The notes: a model not told the origin generated them from the sequence alone. A stretch of 64,000 bases of DNA from Cyclina sinensis (GCA_012932295.1 JAAONU010000011.1:16514136-16578135), one strand, 5' to 3'. Counted from the first letter of the stretch, positions 45,351 to 58,429 are shown. A program made the numbers and translations.

Positions 45351-47248
45351 CTGAAAAAATAATGGAAACAATTATAAAATAACAGCTGTAGCAATTAATC
45401 TGTGTTTATTATGCATAATTATCAGAAAGATGCAACAACACTAGTGCACAAAACTTCACAGTTAATGTATCGAAAAATCATATTAAATGTTCTGTTTTTA
45501 AAAACCTTTTTCACTTTATGAAGTGCTAAGAAGATCCGAAAATTTGTCCTAACAGTATCCGAATGAATGTTTAATATAAAGATGTGTTATTGTCCCATCA
45601 ACTATTTATTTGTTCGTTGGTCCCCGCTTCTCTCGTTCGTGACAGTGAGCTTTTTCACTGTTAACAGGTATTTATGCATTACAAGCGCACCTAAATTCAG
45701 CTGCTGAAAAACACATTGTCATCTGCATGACTAAGGCCGTATCATGTATAGAAAAAGTGAAGAAATAATAATTAACTATACGATCCAATGGTTTTTTTTC
45801 AAATTGATGAAAGGTTTGGGTGTAGTTTCAGTACTAACAGCAGTCGACATATTTAATTGAATTTGGGTTTTCATTTTTAATTTGCTGTATTGTTTAGCTA
45901 GCAATGCGCCAAGATATTTTACTACAATTATGTTTTGGAACAACAAATGAATGAAAGTACCGGGCAATAACAAAGCCGAGGAGTCATATAACTGCTATAT
46001 AACAAAATTATATAAAGTGTCGTAAAGCCTGTGATCAATCGTTATGTAATAATTTGATTGACCTCTCTTAGTCTGACTATTATATAAAATCTTTCAATAA
46101 TGAAGGACTTGTGTCACGTGTTATTCTACTTCTCGACTTATCTAGTCGCCCGACCTTCTGGGTGAAATAAGTTAATGTAACATAATTCTTACATGATCGC
46201 TAAACACGCATTATGGTAAAAACTATTTCATGCAAATTTGTAATTGAAGTTTTACTTTTTAAAAAAAAATTGCCATCATTCACGCAAAAGTAATGTCTGT
46301 GCAAATGACAATAAGTACAAAAAATGTTATCACGTATATTTTGATATTTAAAAAAAAGATTATGTTACATACGGTTTTAAGATAATTATACGAAGTGGAA
46401 TAATGCATTTAAGGAGACCGAGCAAACATTTAATGTACAATTTTTTAAGCATATTTTTCTTGTAAAATATAATTTATCCTACTCAAACACATAAAAGTGA
46501 CTACTTCTGTAGTCATTACAAGTGTCTAATGTACAACTAAAAATAGAGAAAAGAACAAAGCGTTAATCGCAGGAGTGTTTGGCTATTACGTGTCGTTGAC
46601 CGAAACTTTTAATTTTACAACTGTTACTGTGATTTTTAAAGAACATTTGTCCGTGAAAAAAGAAAAATTATGCAGATGAACAATGATTGATTGGTCTAAT
46701 AAGTTCAATTTGAAATCTGATCTAAAACTTGTTCGATTTATTGAAGAGGTGCAGTTGAATATCTTACTTAGAGACATTCAAATTGAATTTAAGTATATCA
46801 GACGTCATATTTGTCGTAGATAAGAGTCCAATATTTTCTATATTGAGACATCTGATTAAATCATAAACCTTAAGTAGAATAACAAATAACGACAATAAAG
46901 GAAGTACTTTAAAGTTTTTAAAATAAAATTATATTTTAAAGAAAATATTTGGAAATTCAAACTAAAATCTCAGACGGCGCCATAACGCCCATTTCTTGCT
47001 CATAAATGGTTACATTGAAGGTCATTACAAAGGATCAGTCACTCTGTTTATGAAAGAAAACAAACAAGAATAAGGTTTACGAATCGACTGATACACATTT
47101 CTTCGAAGAGTAAAATCATAATAAAGTGAAATTACTGTATTGCAAATATCATTTTCTGCGCTAAGACCAACCTTAAAGAAACCGTAATGAGTTCGTTATC
47201 ATGATTTTGTAACATGAATGCATCAAATACATCAAATATGTTACTTAC
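45351..47248 (-). other. Intron 2 of the peptide-precursor gene
   Basis: GTAAGT donor after exon 2, TTTTTTCAG acceptor before exon 3; phase 1. AT-rich, no other exon supported. Small minus-strand frames at 45776 and 46586 lack splice sites that fit. Confidence 0.55.
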
Positions 47249-47314
47249 TTCCCAGGGACCATTTTATATCGCCACCAGAATTTTGCACTGTATGACTTTC
47301 TAACTTTTGATGAG
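47249..47314 (-). CDS. Putative secreted peptide precursor, exon 2
   Basis: This 66-nt exon on the minus strand has acceptor catatattttcag and donor GGGAA|GTAAGTAAC. In the frame set by exon 1 it reads HQKLESHTVQNSGG, then DIKWSLG. Its phases (2 bases in, 1 base out) agree with both neighbours; another frame of this exon is also open but its phases fit neither neighbour. Confidence 0.58.
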
Positions 47315-50300
47315 CTGAAAATATATGCACAAAATAAAAATTGACTGTGTGATTTGTTCCGTGTCTGAAAATCTCTAGAACAAACGAGTTATTGTTCAGC
47401 GTAGTTCGCTAACATCGTCATCATTCAACAAAGGGCCCTTTTGTTTTAATATCCCTATTAAAATCTATGACAACTTTGAAAAGGGCAATAACATTAGAAA
47501 AAGGTAAAGAAAACGTTTCTTCTCACGTTTTCTTGAATACTGGTAAGACAATACGCTATAAAAGACATCAGAATAAAACATCATACGAAACGACCTTCCT
47601 TTCTCTTCTCCAATGATTTGAGTTCTATCCTTCTGTGTGCATAGAATGTTCATTGGAATTCTACGTGAAGCAAATATGTAAAAAATTATCGCTTTAAAAT
47701 CAATTTGTCAACCATTAAATGCATTTTTTACAAAGAACAAGACGAATAAAATAGATATAACCAGTTTTTACTTATCTATTTAAAAAGTATATATGATGCC
47801 ACTAACGATAAATTTCGACTACAAAGAAACTGTTTAAAGTCCCTGTTACGAAAAAAATAATACCTCAGGTGCAAAACCAAATGTATATTACATTTAGGTT
47901 AGTTAATAACTAGTGTTTGCTTTTTTTGTAATTAAAAAGGATTATTTGTTTCTTTCGTCCCAGCTGACTCTCTAAATAGAAACAATAGTCATGCCTAGAC
48001 TAAACTTTGCCCTACTATACCTTCGGTTTTCTGATTTTTTTTTATTTATTCCGCTTGAAATTACTTCAATAAATCAGAAGTAAAGAAAATCCAATTTCCG
48101 GAAAGTGAATTTTTTTTGGCTAAAATTTTGATATTCTTGGATTTTGCCTGACGACACGGTAAAAAGGCACTCGGACATTTGTTATACTTTTGAAACAAAC
48201 TGAAACGAAAATTAGCGAAAAAAGTAGTCTGTAAAAATTCTCAACCTTTGCAAACGCAAATTTTAAGACTGAATATTGTCCTTTATAAATATGCTTATTT
48301 TGCATCAAATTGCCTGTTGACATCTTGATGATGCTACCTGAATAAAATCCAGTGCTGAATGATAACAATTAATAGTTTTGTAAAAAGGTAGAATACCTTA
48401 AAAAATTATAGAATTTTTCAATGAAATGGCAAAAATTTAAATAAATTATAACTACCTTATTAATTTACTGCCAACAGGATCTTAGATGACGTGACATCAC
48501 AATTCATTAGGATACGTAACGCCATTTTAAAGAATATTAATTTGCGCTTCGTCATGAAAGTTCATTGTATTTGTTCTATGCTTCTTGCATAGATACTAGG
48601 AACGTAAACTAGGATTTTTGATAATCGTGTGAATTAAAATCACAATGTGTTATATTACGAATAAACTGTATGCAGATATGAAGGAAAGCAACTACGGTTT
48701 TACTCAAGTTTGTATATCAAATTGTTATGAAACCTAATGCTTACAAGACTCAGGTGTTTATTCTTTCAAAAACTTAAACTTCAAGGTCTGTTAATAAACT
48801 ATTCAGAAACAGTGAGCGACTATTTCCAAAGTTCGTGTTATACATCACAAAATGGAATGTTTATCATACATTTTTCTTGTGTATATAAAGTTTCCTTGCT
48901 CTAAAACTGACACAACAAGGCTTGTCAGCTGAGAATGCATAACAGACAATCGTATAAATACATTTATGAAGTGTTAACAATAACCTCTCTATTTATGTCT
49001 AAGTCATTATTTTTGGAGACTTTATATGTAGCATTAAGACGCCATTTGCATATGGAAAACCAGTATTTTTCGGTATATTTCATGTAGAATACTTCGATTA
49101 GTCAAAGAAAATCCCTTTTAAGAAAATGGCGACATAACAATATTTGGAAATATTTTCTGAGGAAAAGATTTAGATAAAAAAAAATGTTGGGGCAAGTTAT
49201 TCACAATGCTATCTATACGAATGTCTGTTGTATAATTTCTACTCTCCTGCGCATCGGTCGAATGTCTCACTAATGTTCACTTTCTTACCTCTGCTAAAAT
49301 ATATTTTCTTCAGACGATATTTCTATTTTAGACTGGCAAATCCACAGTTACTTTTCAGCCAATCAGTGACTAGCTTAAAACGAATCGTCACATATATACA
49401 TTTGACAACCCACAATGCATGTTTGCATGTTAGTTTGTATTTTATTGATCAAAGGGTCTTTTTTTAATATGTATACTTAAATAAACCAATAAAATGTATG
49501 AGTGCACGAAACTCAAACTTCTTAAATAGTTTAATGGGGCGATAATTTAAACGATTTGCAGGTTGGTCAAAATTTGTATCTTCCAGAGAGGTCATATTGT
49601 TTACAAAATTGTGAGAAAAAAACACTGTAGTCACGTGATCGTTTCAACCAATGAAAATTGGTGTTAAGATTTTTCCGTCGCGGGGATACTGGTAGACTTT
49701 CTTTGGTCGTTTAAAGTTTATGGTAAAGGTCAATTTAAAAAAAAACTACAAGCGGTGTGAAGTAACGGTAGTTCTATTACATAGCTTCTAAGGGAGCGTA
49801 TATAATTTCTTGCTGACAGTACGTTTAAATGCCGGTTTCAGAGGAAGAATTCATTCACTATGTGCTGTAATGAAAAAGTTTGATCACAGAAATTGATCAC
49901 AGAAAGTCCGGTAACGTTCGCTTTTTCTCCAGCTTTGAAGTATTTTTTTTCGGAAAAAATAAAGAATAAGGCCTGATATGTATCAGGTTTTAATACGCAT
50001 GTTAAAAATTTGATTTACAAAGTAGGATACGGGGTCTGTATGAATAACTTCTTATATGCTTATAATTGAAAGTTACATCATAACTTAAGCTATGATTTTC
50101 ATTCACACGCATACAGGGGCCAGGTTATCTTCCTTGAATATGTGGAAGAAAGCTAAAATTCTCAGACATTGATCCTAAGGTATAATTTGTTCAAATCAGT
50201 GAAAGCCCTTTTCTAAAAGTTAAAAGAGCAATTTTGGCCAGGTGGTAATATATATTCAGGTGCTTTTTTCACCAGTGACAATTGCGTCTGATTGCAAATA

Positions 50301-51153
50301 TAGGACTCTAAGAAACAGCAACAATGCGATGTAAGCAACAGTAGTAATACTAATTTCATATGTGGGAGACATTAATTAGAAAATGGTACACGTTATCTAA
50401 CCTAACAAATAGGGTGACCAGAGCATCGTAAAAAAGAAGTTACATTGACTTCCATTTAACAATATAATGCTTGTTATAAAATACAAAATTAATAGAAAAA
50501 AGTGCTGCCATACGTTTGCTAATGTTTACAAAAAATAACTATGTAAACAACTTTCTGAAACATTTCAATAGGGATTGGTCATTTCGAGAACATAGTCATC
50601 TAAGAAATAGCCCTGACCTTTTCGAATCCTATGAGAGTCTGAGAGTAAAAACAAATTGATTTTAAGGTTTATCTTTTTCTGAACCTAAGGAAGTGACTTG
50701 AGCTTTAAGCATAGTAACATAATCGCAACAACCCAACAAAATGATATAGATTTCATCGAAAAAGTAAAAATACTATAACTTGAGCTTTTTCAAATTATTT
50801 TCTTATCAAAAACATTGTAACTTACAACAAATTACAAAAGCTACTGGTAAAATTTATTATTTTCAATCTGAAATTGACCTGTTCACACAGTTTTTGTCTA
50901 TACAATAACCGTCGAATTCGGTAATGTCAAGTCTAAAAGCCACTTTTTCATGTTTACAGACTTACAGACGGAATCACCACTTGGTCCCGGTTTCTAAGAC
51001 AAAAACTAACAGGCAATTTTTTACGTAATGTGAAATAGCAAATATTTCAGTTAGTCACATCTTCCTTCACAACTCACGTGCAAACAGATAATGTGTCATA
51101 TATTTTTCGGATACAATTTTAAAACATGAGAATTTAATAAACGATTCCACAGT

Positions 51154-52377
51154 CTCAATTTATCTCTGGTTATTAGGGAACATGTCTTTGCTAATAAAAA
51201 TGACAGACATTGATCGGAAACACAACAATTTTCCAAATAGCTTTGTTGGAAAATAAGTTACCGGTCGTTAAGATTAAATAAATTTCGACAATTAGGTTTA
51301 TTACTAGAGTTGCTGTTGGCAACATATTGCAGAGGTTTACGTTACTGACAGTGTTTCATACGTGTGAAAAATGAAATGACAATGAAGCTATTTTAGAAAG
51401 AAATATAAGAAGAAGTATAAAAATAAGAATAGTAAGAGTTTTCATGAATGTATGAATTGTACATAAGAAGGATGTTCTAGCCTTAAAGAGGTTTTTACCA
51501 TTTTATAATCTTTCAATTGTCAAAATTACGACAGATTCACAGTATTGTTTTTTTTTTCAAAAAAAAAATATTGTGTACTCGTTCAATCTGCATTTAGAAT
51601 ATGTCAAAGAAAAATGTTGGGGTAAGTGATTTCTAGGATAACGAAAAACATTAGGCGACGTGAATCAAGTAAAACGAGTATGCTGACAACACGAAAGGTA
51701 CCATTATATTATGTGCAGTATTCTTTGAAGAAAATATGTAGAGTTACCTTTTCATATTAGTTATATAATCTCCGTTACTTGATAACTATAGACCATGAAT
51801 ATTCGAAAACTAAACGGAAAAAGTAGCTGAATGTAATATAACAAATGACTTTGTATCACACATATTAAAAACTCAAACTTATTAATAATAATAAAAATAA
51901 TAATAATCTAAAAGAATTAAGGATTTACAATTTATTGTTCTGATGCAAACGTTCGCCTTCTTGGACAGTTAAGCCAGAATCATGTGAGAAGCAGATACCA
52001 TGGAAAAAACTTTAAATCCGAAAGAGAATACTGTTCAAAGTTTCCTTAAACATCTATTTGATTATTTACGAATCCAGATGCTCTTACCATCTGAAATCTA
52101 AAATTTATATTCATGTTATCAAGGACAAAGGATGTTTTCCAAGTGTATGATTTTGTTTGGTGATTAAACCTAGAGTTATGGAAACCTAACACAAGAACCG
52201 GACAAATTACTAATATAAAGTTGCAACTTTAATGCATTTGCATGAAGATATTTAAAAAGTAATCACTTTGAATAAAACGGCCAACTGAAAATGTAAAGGT
52301 TAGTGTTAGCACTTAATGCTCTTCAAAACAAAGCTATTACACCTGCTTTTACTTGCATCTATATTGTAAACAAACTT
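51154..52377 (+). repeat. Dispersed duplication D, copy 1
   Basis: Collinear with 62352-64000. Anchors include 'tggttattagggaacatgtc', 'gttgctgttggcaacatatt', 'agaaagaaatataagaag' and 'aaaaagtaatcactttgaat'. The match continues to the last base of the window, so the duplication extends beyond it. Confidence 0.9.
51884..51908 (+). repeat. (AAT)n microsatellite
   Basis: 'aataataataaaaataataa' and following bases; simple repeat inside duplication copy 1. Copy 2 has only a shortened 'aataatattgattattaatg' here. Confidence 0.8.
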
Positions 52378-52379
52378 GC

Positions 52380-54500
52380 CAATAACGTTTTATAACATTT
52401 GATAGCTTACGCAATTACGCCCACTAAATAACAAAAACAAGCGAAGGGCACTTCCGTGATAACGAAGAGTATATATCTTTTTCAGACGGATTTAAATATA
52501 TTTAATATAATTATCTCCATAAATATTTACAAGGGTATTCTAATACGTGAGCAATGTGGTGTCACGAAGAAGAGATTTTCGTGGAACGCACAGAGTTCGA
52601 AGAAATATATAAAACAGTGAACTTTTTTTTCTGCCTCAGTAAAGTACATTTTTATGACTGACAAGTTTACTTTCAAGCCTTAAAATTCTGAATTCAGAAT
52701 TTCTGGTGAAGTGTGTTAGCCAATTAATCAACAAAGACAAAATGTTATCACAAAATGTTCTTGCTTTTTAGGTATTCTTATGTATCTGAAATATAATACT
52801 CCGCATATAGAGTACGGACTGTCTTAATTCGCACGTGTCTAATAACAAGGATTGTCAGTCAGAGAATCTTAAACGTTGATACGACCTAGGCCTTTTCGTA
52901 CCAATTTAAACAACTTTTGAGTATATCTTTAAGTTGCGAAAACACGTCCAGGAATAAATCTTTGAACAATTTTTTTCAAGCATTCATATAATCGTAAACC
53001 TAGAAACACTTAAGAAACAGAATTATCGGGAATAGTTTCACTTGAGAGAAAAACAACTGCCTATCATACAGTAAGATGGATAAAAAAGGTTTATTTCACG
53101 TATGTCGTAAGATTTCTGACCATTTAATTTTTGTGTGTGCAGAATTCGCTTGGTGAAAGAAAATATTTTACTCATAGAGGAATGTATTTCAACTTCTGTT
53201 TTTAACATGCCTGTGATTTGTTTACCTACCGATACGAGAATGAATACGAACTCATTTTGTCTTAAACTAAGTGTACTTATCAGTGGGAGAATTTACAGAA
53301 AAAGAAATATAAGTATTTCTTAAAAGTACTGAAACAGAGTTTACATTCAAAATCCGAGGTTCTGAGTTCATGTCTTACATATTTTATACTGCCAATGCTA
53401 ATGAAATATGTGATACTTGCTTTGTACTCTCTCCAACCCTCTTTCTCTCATAAAGAAATAGTTTCCAATTGTTCTTCACTGGTGTATTGTTTATTATTCC
53501 TACGCGCTATTTACTAATTTCACTTGAATACCATTATTAGATATATTATATAAGTAGCTTAGTTATAGACTCATGACCATATGTACTTCATTTCTTCGGC
53601 AGGATTATAAACGAAAGAAAATAACTCTGTTGCCTAGACGGAAAACAGTCGATTTCGAAGTAAATTGTTATGGTGCCGTATAAAGTTCCTCGTATACTCA
53701 GTATATGCGCTGTTACATCAAAATATTTTTATTTTCAAATTGAAGCGGAATTGTTAATTTAAGCAACCAACGGCTAGCATACGAATAAAATTATTATAGA
53801 ACATCTTCAGTAATCTGTATCAGGGAATACGGTCACTTTTCTTTTTTCTTTCTGCAAAATACAGTGAACATTTTGTGATGATGCATCCGTCTCTTAACGT
53901 GTCAATATTTCAATTGCTTTGTTTCTTTCTGTTATTTTTGTATGATATGTAAGAATAAAAAAGAAACGGATTAGAACGCAAAACCATTATAAGTGTTAAG
54001 TTAAACTTCACTTTTAAGAAGACTTGGTGATATGTTTTATTGAGATATGTTGATGGATCCTGTTTGATTTATCGCATAAAAAAGCTTCTTCCTATAAAGA
54101 AAACTTCAAAATATAATCGAGAAAAAAGAATATAAAGCATAAAGAAAATAGATAGTAAACCTTGTATCCTCTACGACTCCAAAACGTAAAATCACTTCTT
54201 TGTAGCAACAATCTTTTATGAACATGCTATTTTTAAGTAGAAATTATACGAACAAGAAAAAAGTAAAAAACAAAATATTGTTTAATATATATTTATATTT
54301 GTCTTTAAAAATATCAAAATAGTATAACGCTTACTTTTGAACATAATGGCTAGCGTCTTTTCTTTTAATATGGAATAATTTCATTTCGTGAATGTGTAAA
54401 ACTCTATCGAATTTAAAGCAATAATTTGTGAAATTACTTCAAAGGTATATCTTACAAAACATCTATTAACTTAACCAGAATAAAATACATACTAATAATT
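52380..54500. other. No further feature seen
   Basis: AT-rich intronic sequence. A 62-codon plus-strand frame at 53135-53323 has no splice context and no recognised motif. Confidence 0.5.
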
Positions 54501-54502
54501 AC

Positions 54503-54593
54503 CTTCTTTATCGGGAAATATCTTCTGAAGTCCTTGTGTAAAATCAGTTTGAGTAACGCACACAAGCATTATTAACATTTCAAAGGTATTCAT
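54503..54593 (-). CDS. Putative secreted peptide precursor, exon 1 with signal-peptide-like start
   Basis: From ATG at 54593 the frame gives 30 codons plus one base before the donor GAAG|GTAATT (54502). The start reads MNTFEMLIMLVCVTQTDFTQ, followed by GLQKIFPDKE. Residues 6-13 form a short hydrophobic core and a polar segment follows, as in a signal peptide; the N-terminal region lacks a positive charge, which weakens it. Later in-frame ATGs at 54578 and 54569 would give a shorter leader. Joined to exons 2 and 3 the protein is about 185 residues, basic, with one Cys in the leader and three after it. Phase agreement across all three exons is the main support. An upstream non-coding exon cannot be excluded. 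Confidence 0.52.
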
Positions 54594-54599
54594 ATTGTA

Positions 54600-55775
54600 T
54601 ATATTATATTATTATCTTTCTAACTATCCATAACAATTTTATCAAACTTCTGTTCCGAATTCAAACGAATAAATTCAATAAATATTTAAGTCTTAAATAA
54701 TTTAACACTTCTGCGAAAAATAGGATGAAATAGAATTTGTTGTTTCGACTTGAATGAGAGAGAGAGTCATCTGATAATGGTTGTTATAAGTTACCATACC
54801 CACACATCAAAATTTTTGTCACATGTATATTGAAATTCCTTCCCTAAGCGACGTTTCAAATATTGGAAATGAGTTTTAAGTTTAAACGAGAGGCGCAGCA
54901 TTTTATTCTATACTAAATTTTTGCTCGAGCTATTGTCCTATCTGTCATGTGGAAGAGTTGCACAGCCATAATTTGTTTTTACCAGTACATGAATCATTCG
55001 GACATCATTGGATTTATGACACGTCCAAGGTCAACTGTGAGACGAGGTTTATTGAGAAATACTTTGAATGAAAAAATTAAAGCCAACAAGTTAATTTAAC
55101 TAGAAAGAACTTACAACAAAATAAATAGGTAAATTAACTAGAAAGCAAAAGCCAGATATGCGATGAAATATGCTCGTAAAACATGCATTTCATCAAATTA
55201 TTTCGTATTGGTTTTACTTTTAAAAGCAAATTAATTTGTCTAGGAACATACCAAAAAAAGAAGCGTTAGGTATGGATTCTTTTGCAATAGATGTCAGTAA
55301 AAACTAAGAAATTGACATGTTAAATTTATCTTCATGCGTTTAAATGTAGTTAATGTAGCAGGTGTGAAAGGTTAAAGACTTGTCAAAAATGTCTTTGACT
55401 ATTGTCTCACTTTTTTCCAGCTTTCCTTTCAAATTCTTAGAACATTAGTAATGATTTTCGCTTCGTAATATATACTAAAGGGATAAAAAACGCAGGGTAC
55501 ACTTTGAAGATTATTATAGTGAAAACGTCAAGTATAGTTCAATATTTTTTAAGTAAATGAAGATTAATCCATACAGAACAACTGCAAAATCAGTTATTTG
55601 TATCTGGTTAGTGATTTAGGAGTAATTAAAGGGAATTGAAAGAGACCTCTGTAATCTGAAATCGAAATGGACTGATAGTGGGAACTGCCTAGTCAATACT
55701 TTGTTCAGGTATAAAAAGTGAAATGAGATCAAGCCTGCCAAATAGGAGGATAACTATAAAATTTAGTTATAGTAA
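54600..55775. other. Upstream region of the peptide-precursor gene; no other feature
   Basis: AT-rich. A TATA-like run (aatataatatataca on the minus strand) ends just before the ATG at 54593 but is too close to be a normal promoter for that ATG. A 'gagagagag' run is present near 54759. Confidence 0.4.
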
Positions 55776-55779
55776 TAAA

Positions 55780-57725
55780 AAAAGAAGATTAAGAAAAGAG
55801 TGGTGGAATGACAATTTACAGAGCCTTTAAAATGAAATGTGTGTTGCAGAAAAAAATTGGGTTAAATGTAAATCCACTTCAAAATCAAATCTAAAACATA
55901 TTTTTAGTAGAAAAAAAGAAAGATTTTTAATAAAAATGTTCAAAAAGCGAAACGGATCTATTGGAAAGAATTACAGGAAAAACTGATAGATGAAGCTAAA
56001 CATAATAAAGTGGATTTTTTAAAAACTCTTATCGAGACAACCGAAAAAATTGTATTCCTTTTGAAGTGGAGGATGAGAATGGTAATTTAACAAGGGATGT
56101 TAATGTAGTACTAAATAAATGGAAAACAGATTTTTGTAATCTTCTGAGTGATGACGCTAATACTAGTACCTGTCATAACAGTTTAAATATGCAAGATAGT
56201 GATGATGTTGATTTTTTGGGCCCGAGCAAAGTGGTCATTTTTCAGTGGTAGAAGTTAGAAAGGCTATCTTTAGTGTAAAAAAGAACAGAGCTATAGGCTT
56301 TGATGAACTGCCCGTCGATGTTTTAAAAAATGACCAGGTTATTCATTGCTTGCATAAATTATTCAATTTTTGTTTTGCTAAAGGAAGAGTACCAAAGAAG
56401 TGTATTGTTCTTTTCTAAACGAAAGGTTAACCTCCTACATTGAAAAAATGTACTGTTTGAAGGTCAAAAGGGCTTCAGAAAGGGGCGAAGTACAACTGAC
56501 CATTTGACAACATTAACAAATATAATAGAAACCAGGAAAAAGAAGAAATTGTCTATATTCTGTTCCTTTATTGATCTACGCAAGGCGTTCGATTCGGTCA
56601 ACTGAAACATTCTATGGCAGAAATTACGTGACACCCGAACAGATGATACTTTATTTAAAGTCATTAAGTCTATTTATGATAATGTTGTGTGCTCAGTAAA
56701 AATAAATGGTTTTCAGACAGAATGGTTCTCCGTTAAAACTGGTCTCAAACAGGGTTGTTCATTGTCACCAATGCTTTTTAATATATATATATATATATCA
56801 ATGATTTAGTTGCTAAGATTGATGCCCTGGAAAAATGTGTTATGATAAACAACCAAAATTTATTTAATTTATTATTTGCTGATGATATTGTGCTGCTGGC
56901 TGAGAACCCAGAAAACCTACAGTGTATGTTAAATGAGCTTCATATTTGGTGCAAATATAACAAAATGAAAATAAATGTTACTAAATCAAACATAGTACAT
57001 TTCAGAAATGAATCTGTAGTAAGAAGTAAATTTGATTTTTCTTGTGGTATTTAACAATTACAGTATGTGTCACAATATAAATATTTAGATATTGTGTTAA
57101 CAGAATTTTTAAACTATTCAGTGACAGCCAGTCAGTGCACAATCAGCTAACAGAGCCCTAGGACTTCTCATTGCTAAATCTAAATCGTTTGGTGGCCCCC
57201 CAATGAGGCTTTAACAAAGCGTTTTGAATAAACTGTCATCCCTGTAATAACTTATGGTGCTTCAATCTGGGGTAATGAAGAGTTTAATTGCATTAATGCT
57301 GTTCAACACAAATTAGCTAGGTATTTTCTAAATGTTGGAAAGTATATTCCAAATGCGGCGGTTAATGGCGATATTGGCTGGACACCAATGAGTTGTAAAG
57401 TTAAGAAAAGTATATTAATCAATGGTGTAGGCTTGTTAATATGAGTAGAAATAGGTTAAATAGAAAAGTGTTCCAATGGGCAGATTCTTGCAAAGGTAGA
57501 AACTGCAAAAACTGGTGTTTCAAAGTGTGCAAAATGTTTTTAAAATATGATCTAGAAAGTTGTACTAATATTCTTGAGTAATAAGACAGTCTCCGATAAA
57601 GTTGTCTCAGATATTTTTGGAGAATTTAAGTTATCGCGGCTCGAAGAGGTTAATCAAGTCAGAGGTAATAGTAGTGTAGGGCTTAAGGAATTGAGGTTTT
57701 ATTTAAAACTACATGTGCACGACGT
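55780..57725 (+). pseudogene. Decayed LINE reverse transcriptase (RTE/Ingi-like, APE-type)
   Basis: Reading across several frames gives LRKEWWNDNLQSL, KAKRIYWKELQEKL, VRKAIFSVKKNRAIGFDELP, KGFRKGRSTTDHL, FIDLRKAFDSVN (first catalytic Asp), GLKQGCSLSPMLFNIY, LLFADDIVLLAEN (catalytic FADD), WCKYNKMKINVTKSNIVHF, YKYLDIVLTEF, SANRALGLLIAKSKSFGG, PVITYGASIWG and AVNGDIGWTP. At least six stops or frameshifts break it, including a TGA in place of the Trp after FDSVN. The 5' end with the endonuclease was not recognised. The 3' end is an (AAAT)n tail at about 57725. It is the same family as the fragment at 14318, and clearly different from the CR1/L2 copy at 10372. Confidence 0.85.
56780..56799 (+). 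repeat. (TA)n run inside the reverse transcriptase frame
   Basis: About nine to ten TA steps replace the short sequence expected to encode N-I-Y-I-N-D; the frame is lost at this point. Confidence 0.75.
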
Positions 57726-58115
57726 AAATAAATAAATATACCAGGTATGTTCCCCATTTGCTCTCTCCACAGCCCTGATTCCCCTAGGCATGGAGTTCAT
57801 GAGTGAGTTTATGCTCCTCACTGTGTTGTTGGCCCACTCTTCCAAGAGGGCTGCTCACAATTAGGCCAAAGTATTAGGGGGAGGCTGAACCTGTCTATCC
57901 AGTTGGTCCCACAAATGCTCAATAGGTTATAGGTCGGGGCTGTATGGCAGCCAATCCAGTGAATTGATATTGTTGTTAGTGAGGAAGTCGCGACAGATCC
58001 TCGCTACATGGGGTCGAGCATTATTATCCTGCTGGAACGTGAGGTTGTTTTGCTGCAATAATGGGACAACATAAGGTCGGAGGATCTCATCTTTATACCT
58101 AGCGGCAGTTAAATT

Positions 58116-58125
58116 ACCCGCTACC
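58116..58125. repeat. SINE target-site duplication, left copy
   Basis: ACCCGCTACC, identical to 58420-58429; restores Tc1 sequence when one copy and the SINE are removed. Confidence 0.88.
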
Positions 58126-58419
58126 CTCTCTCTATTTGAGCTTATTTACCGTCGGTACCGGTTGCCTATATGACCGACTCCCCCTGAAGAGATTAGTTAT
58201 TTTATGTTATGGGGGTAGTGCAAGATACAGAAAGCATCCCATTCTAGAGACACCCCTGGTTCTTTTACATGCTCAGTGTATAGCACTGATACATGGGACC
58301 TCGGTTTTATGTCTCATCCGAAAGACTATTAGTAAAGTTAGTGGAGGAGCGGGGGATCGAACTCGGGACCCCTGGTATACCAGTCAAGCGCGTTACCACT
58401 GGACCACATCCGCTCCTGC
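58126..58419 (-). mobile_element. tRNA-derived SINE, 294 bp
   Basis: The minus strand from 58419 reads ggagcggatgtggtccagtg, with box A TGGTCCAGTGGTA (58406-58394) and box B GGTCCCGAGTTCGATCCCCC (58370-58351), both near consensus for an RNA polymerase III promoter. A non-tRNA body follows, including 'ctttcggatgagac' and 'aaaaccgaggtccc', a segment I recall from many animal SINEs. The end is an (AG)n-like stretch at 58126-58135. A perfect 10-bp target duplication flanks it. The plus-strand frame at 58136-58546 is only a read-through of the SINE and Tc1. Confidence 0.9.
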
Positions 58420-58429
58420 ACCCGCTACC
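58420..58429. repeat. SINE target-site duplication, right copy
   Basis: ACCCGCTACC, identical to 58116-58125. Confidence 0.88.

Larger units (their letters stand above)
47315..54502 (-). other. Intron 1 of the peptide-precursor gene
   Basis: About 7.2 kb with donor G|GTAATT and acceptor ATATTTTCAG, phase 1. It includes one copy of a dispersed duplication (51154-52377) and an (AAT)n microsatellite. The frames at 48120 (minus) and 49228 (plus) look like chance. Confidence 0.5.
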
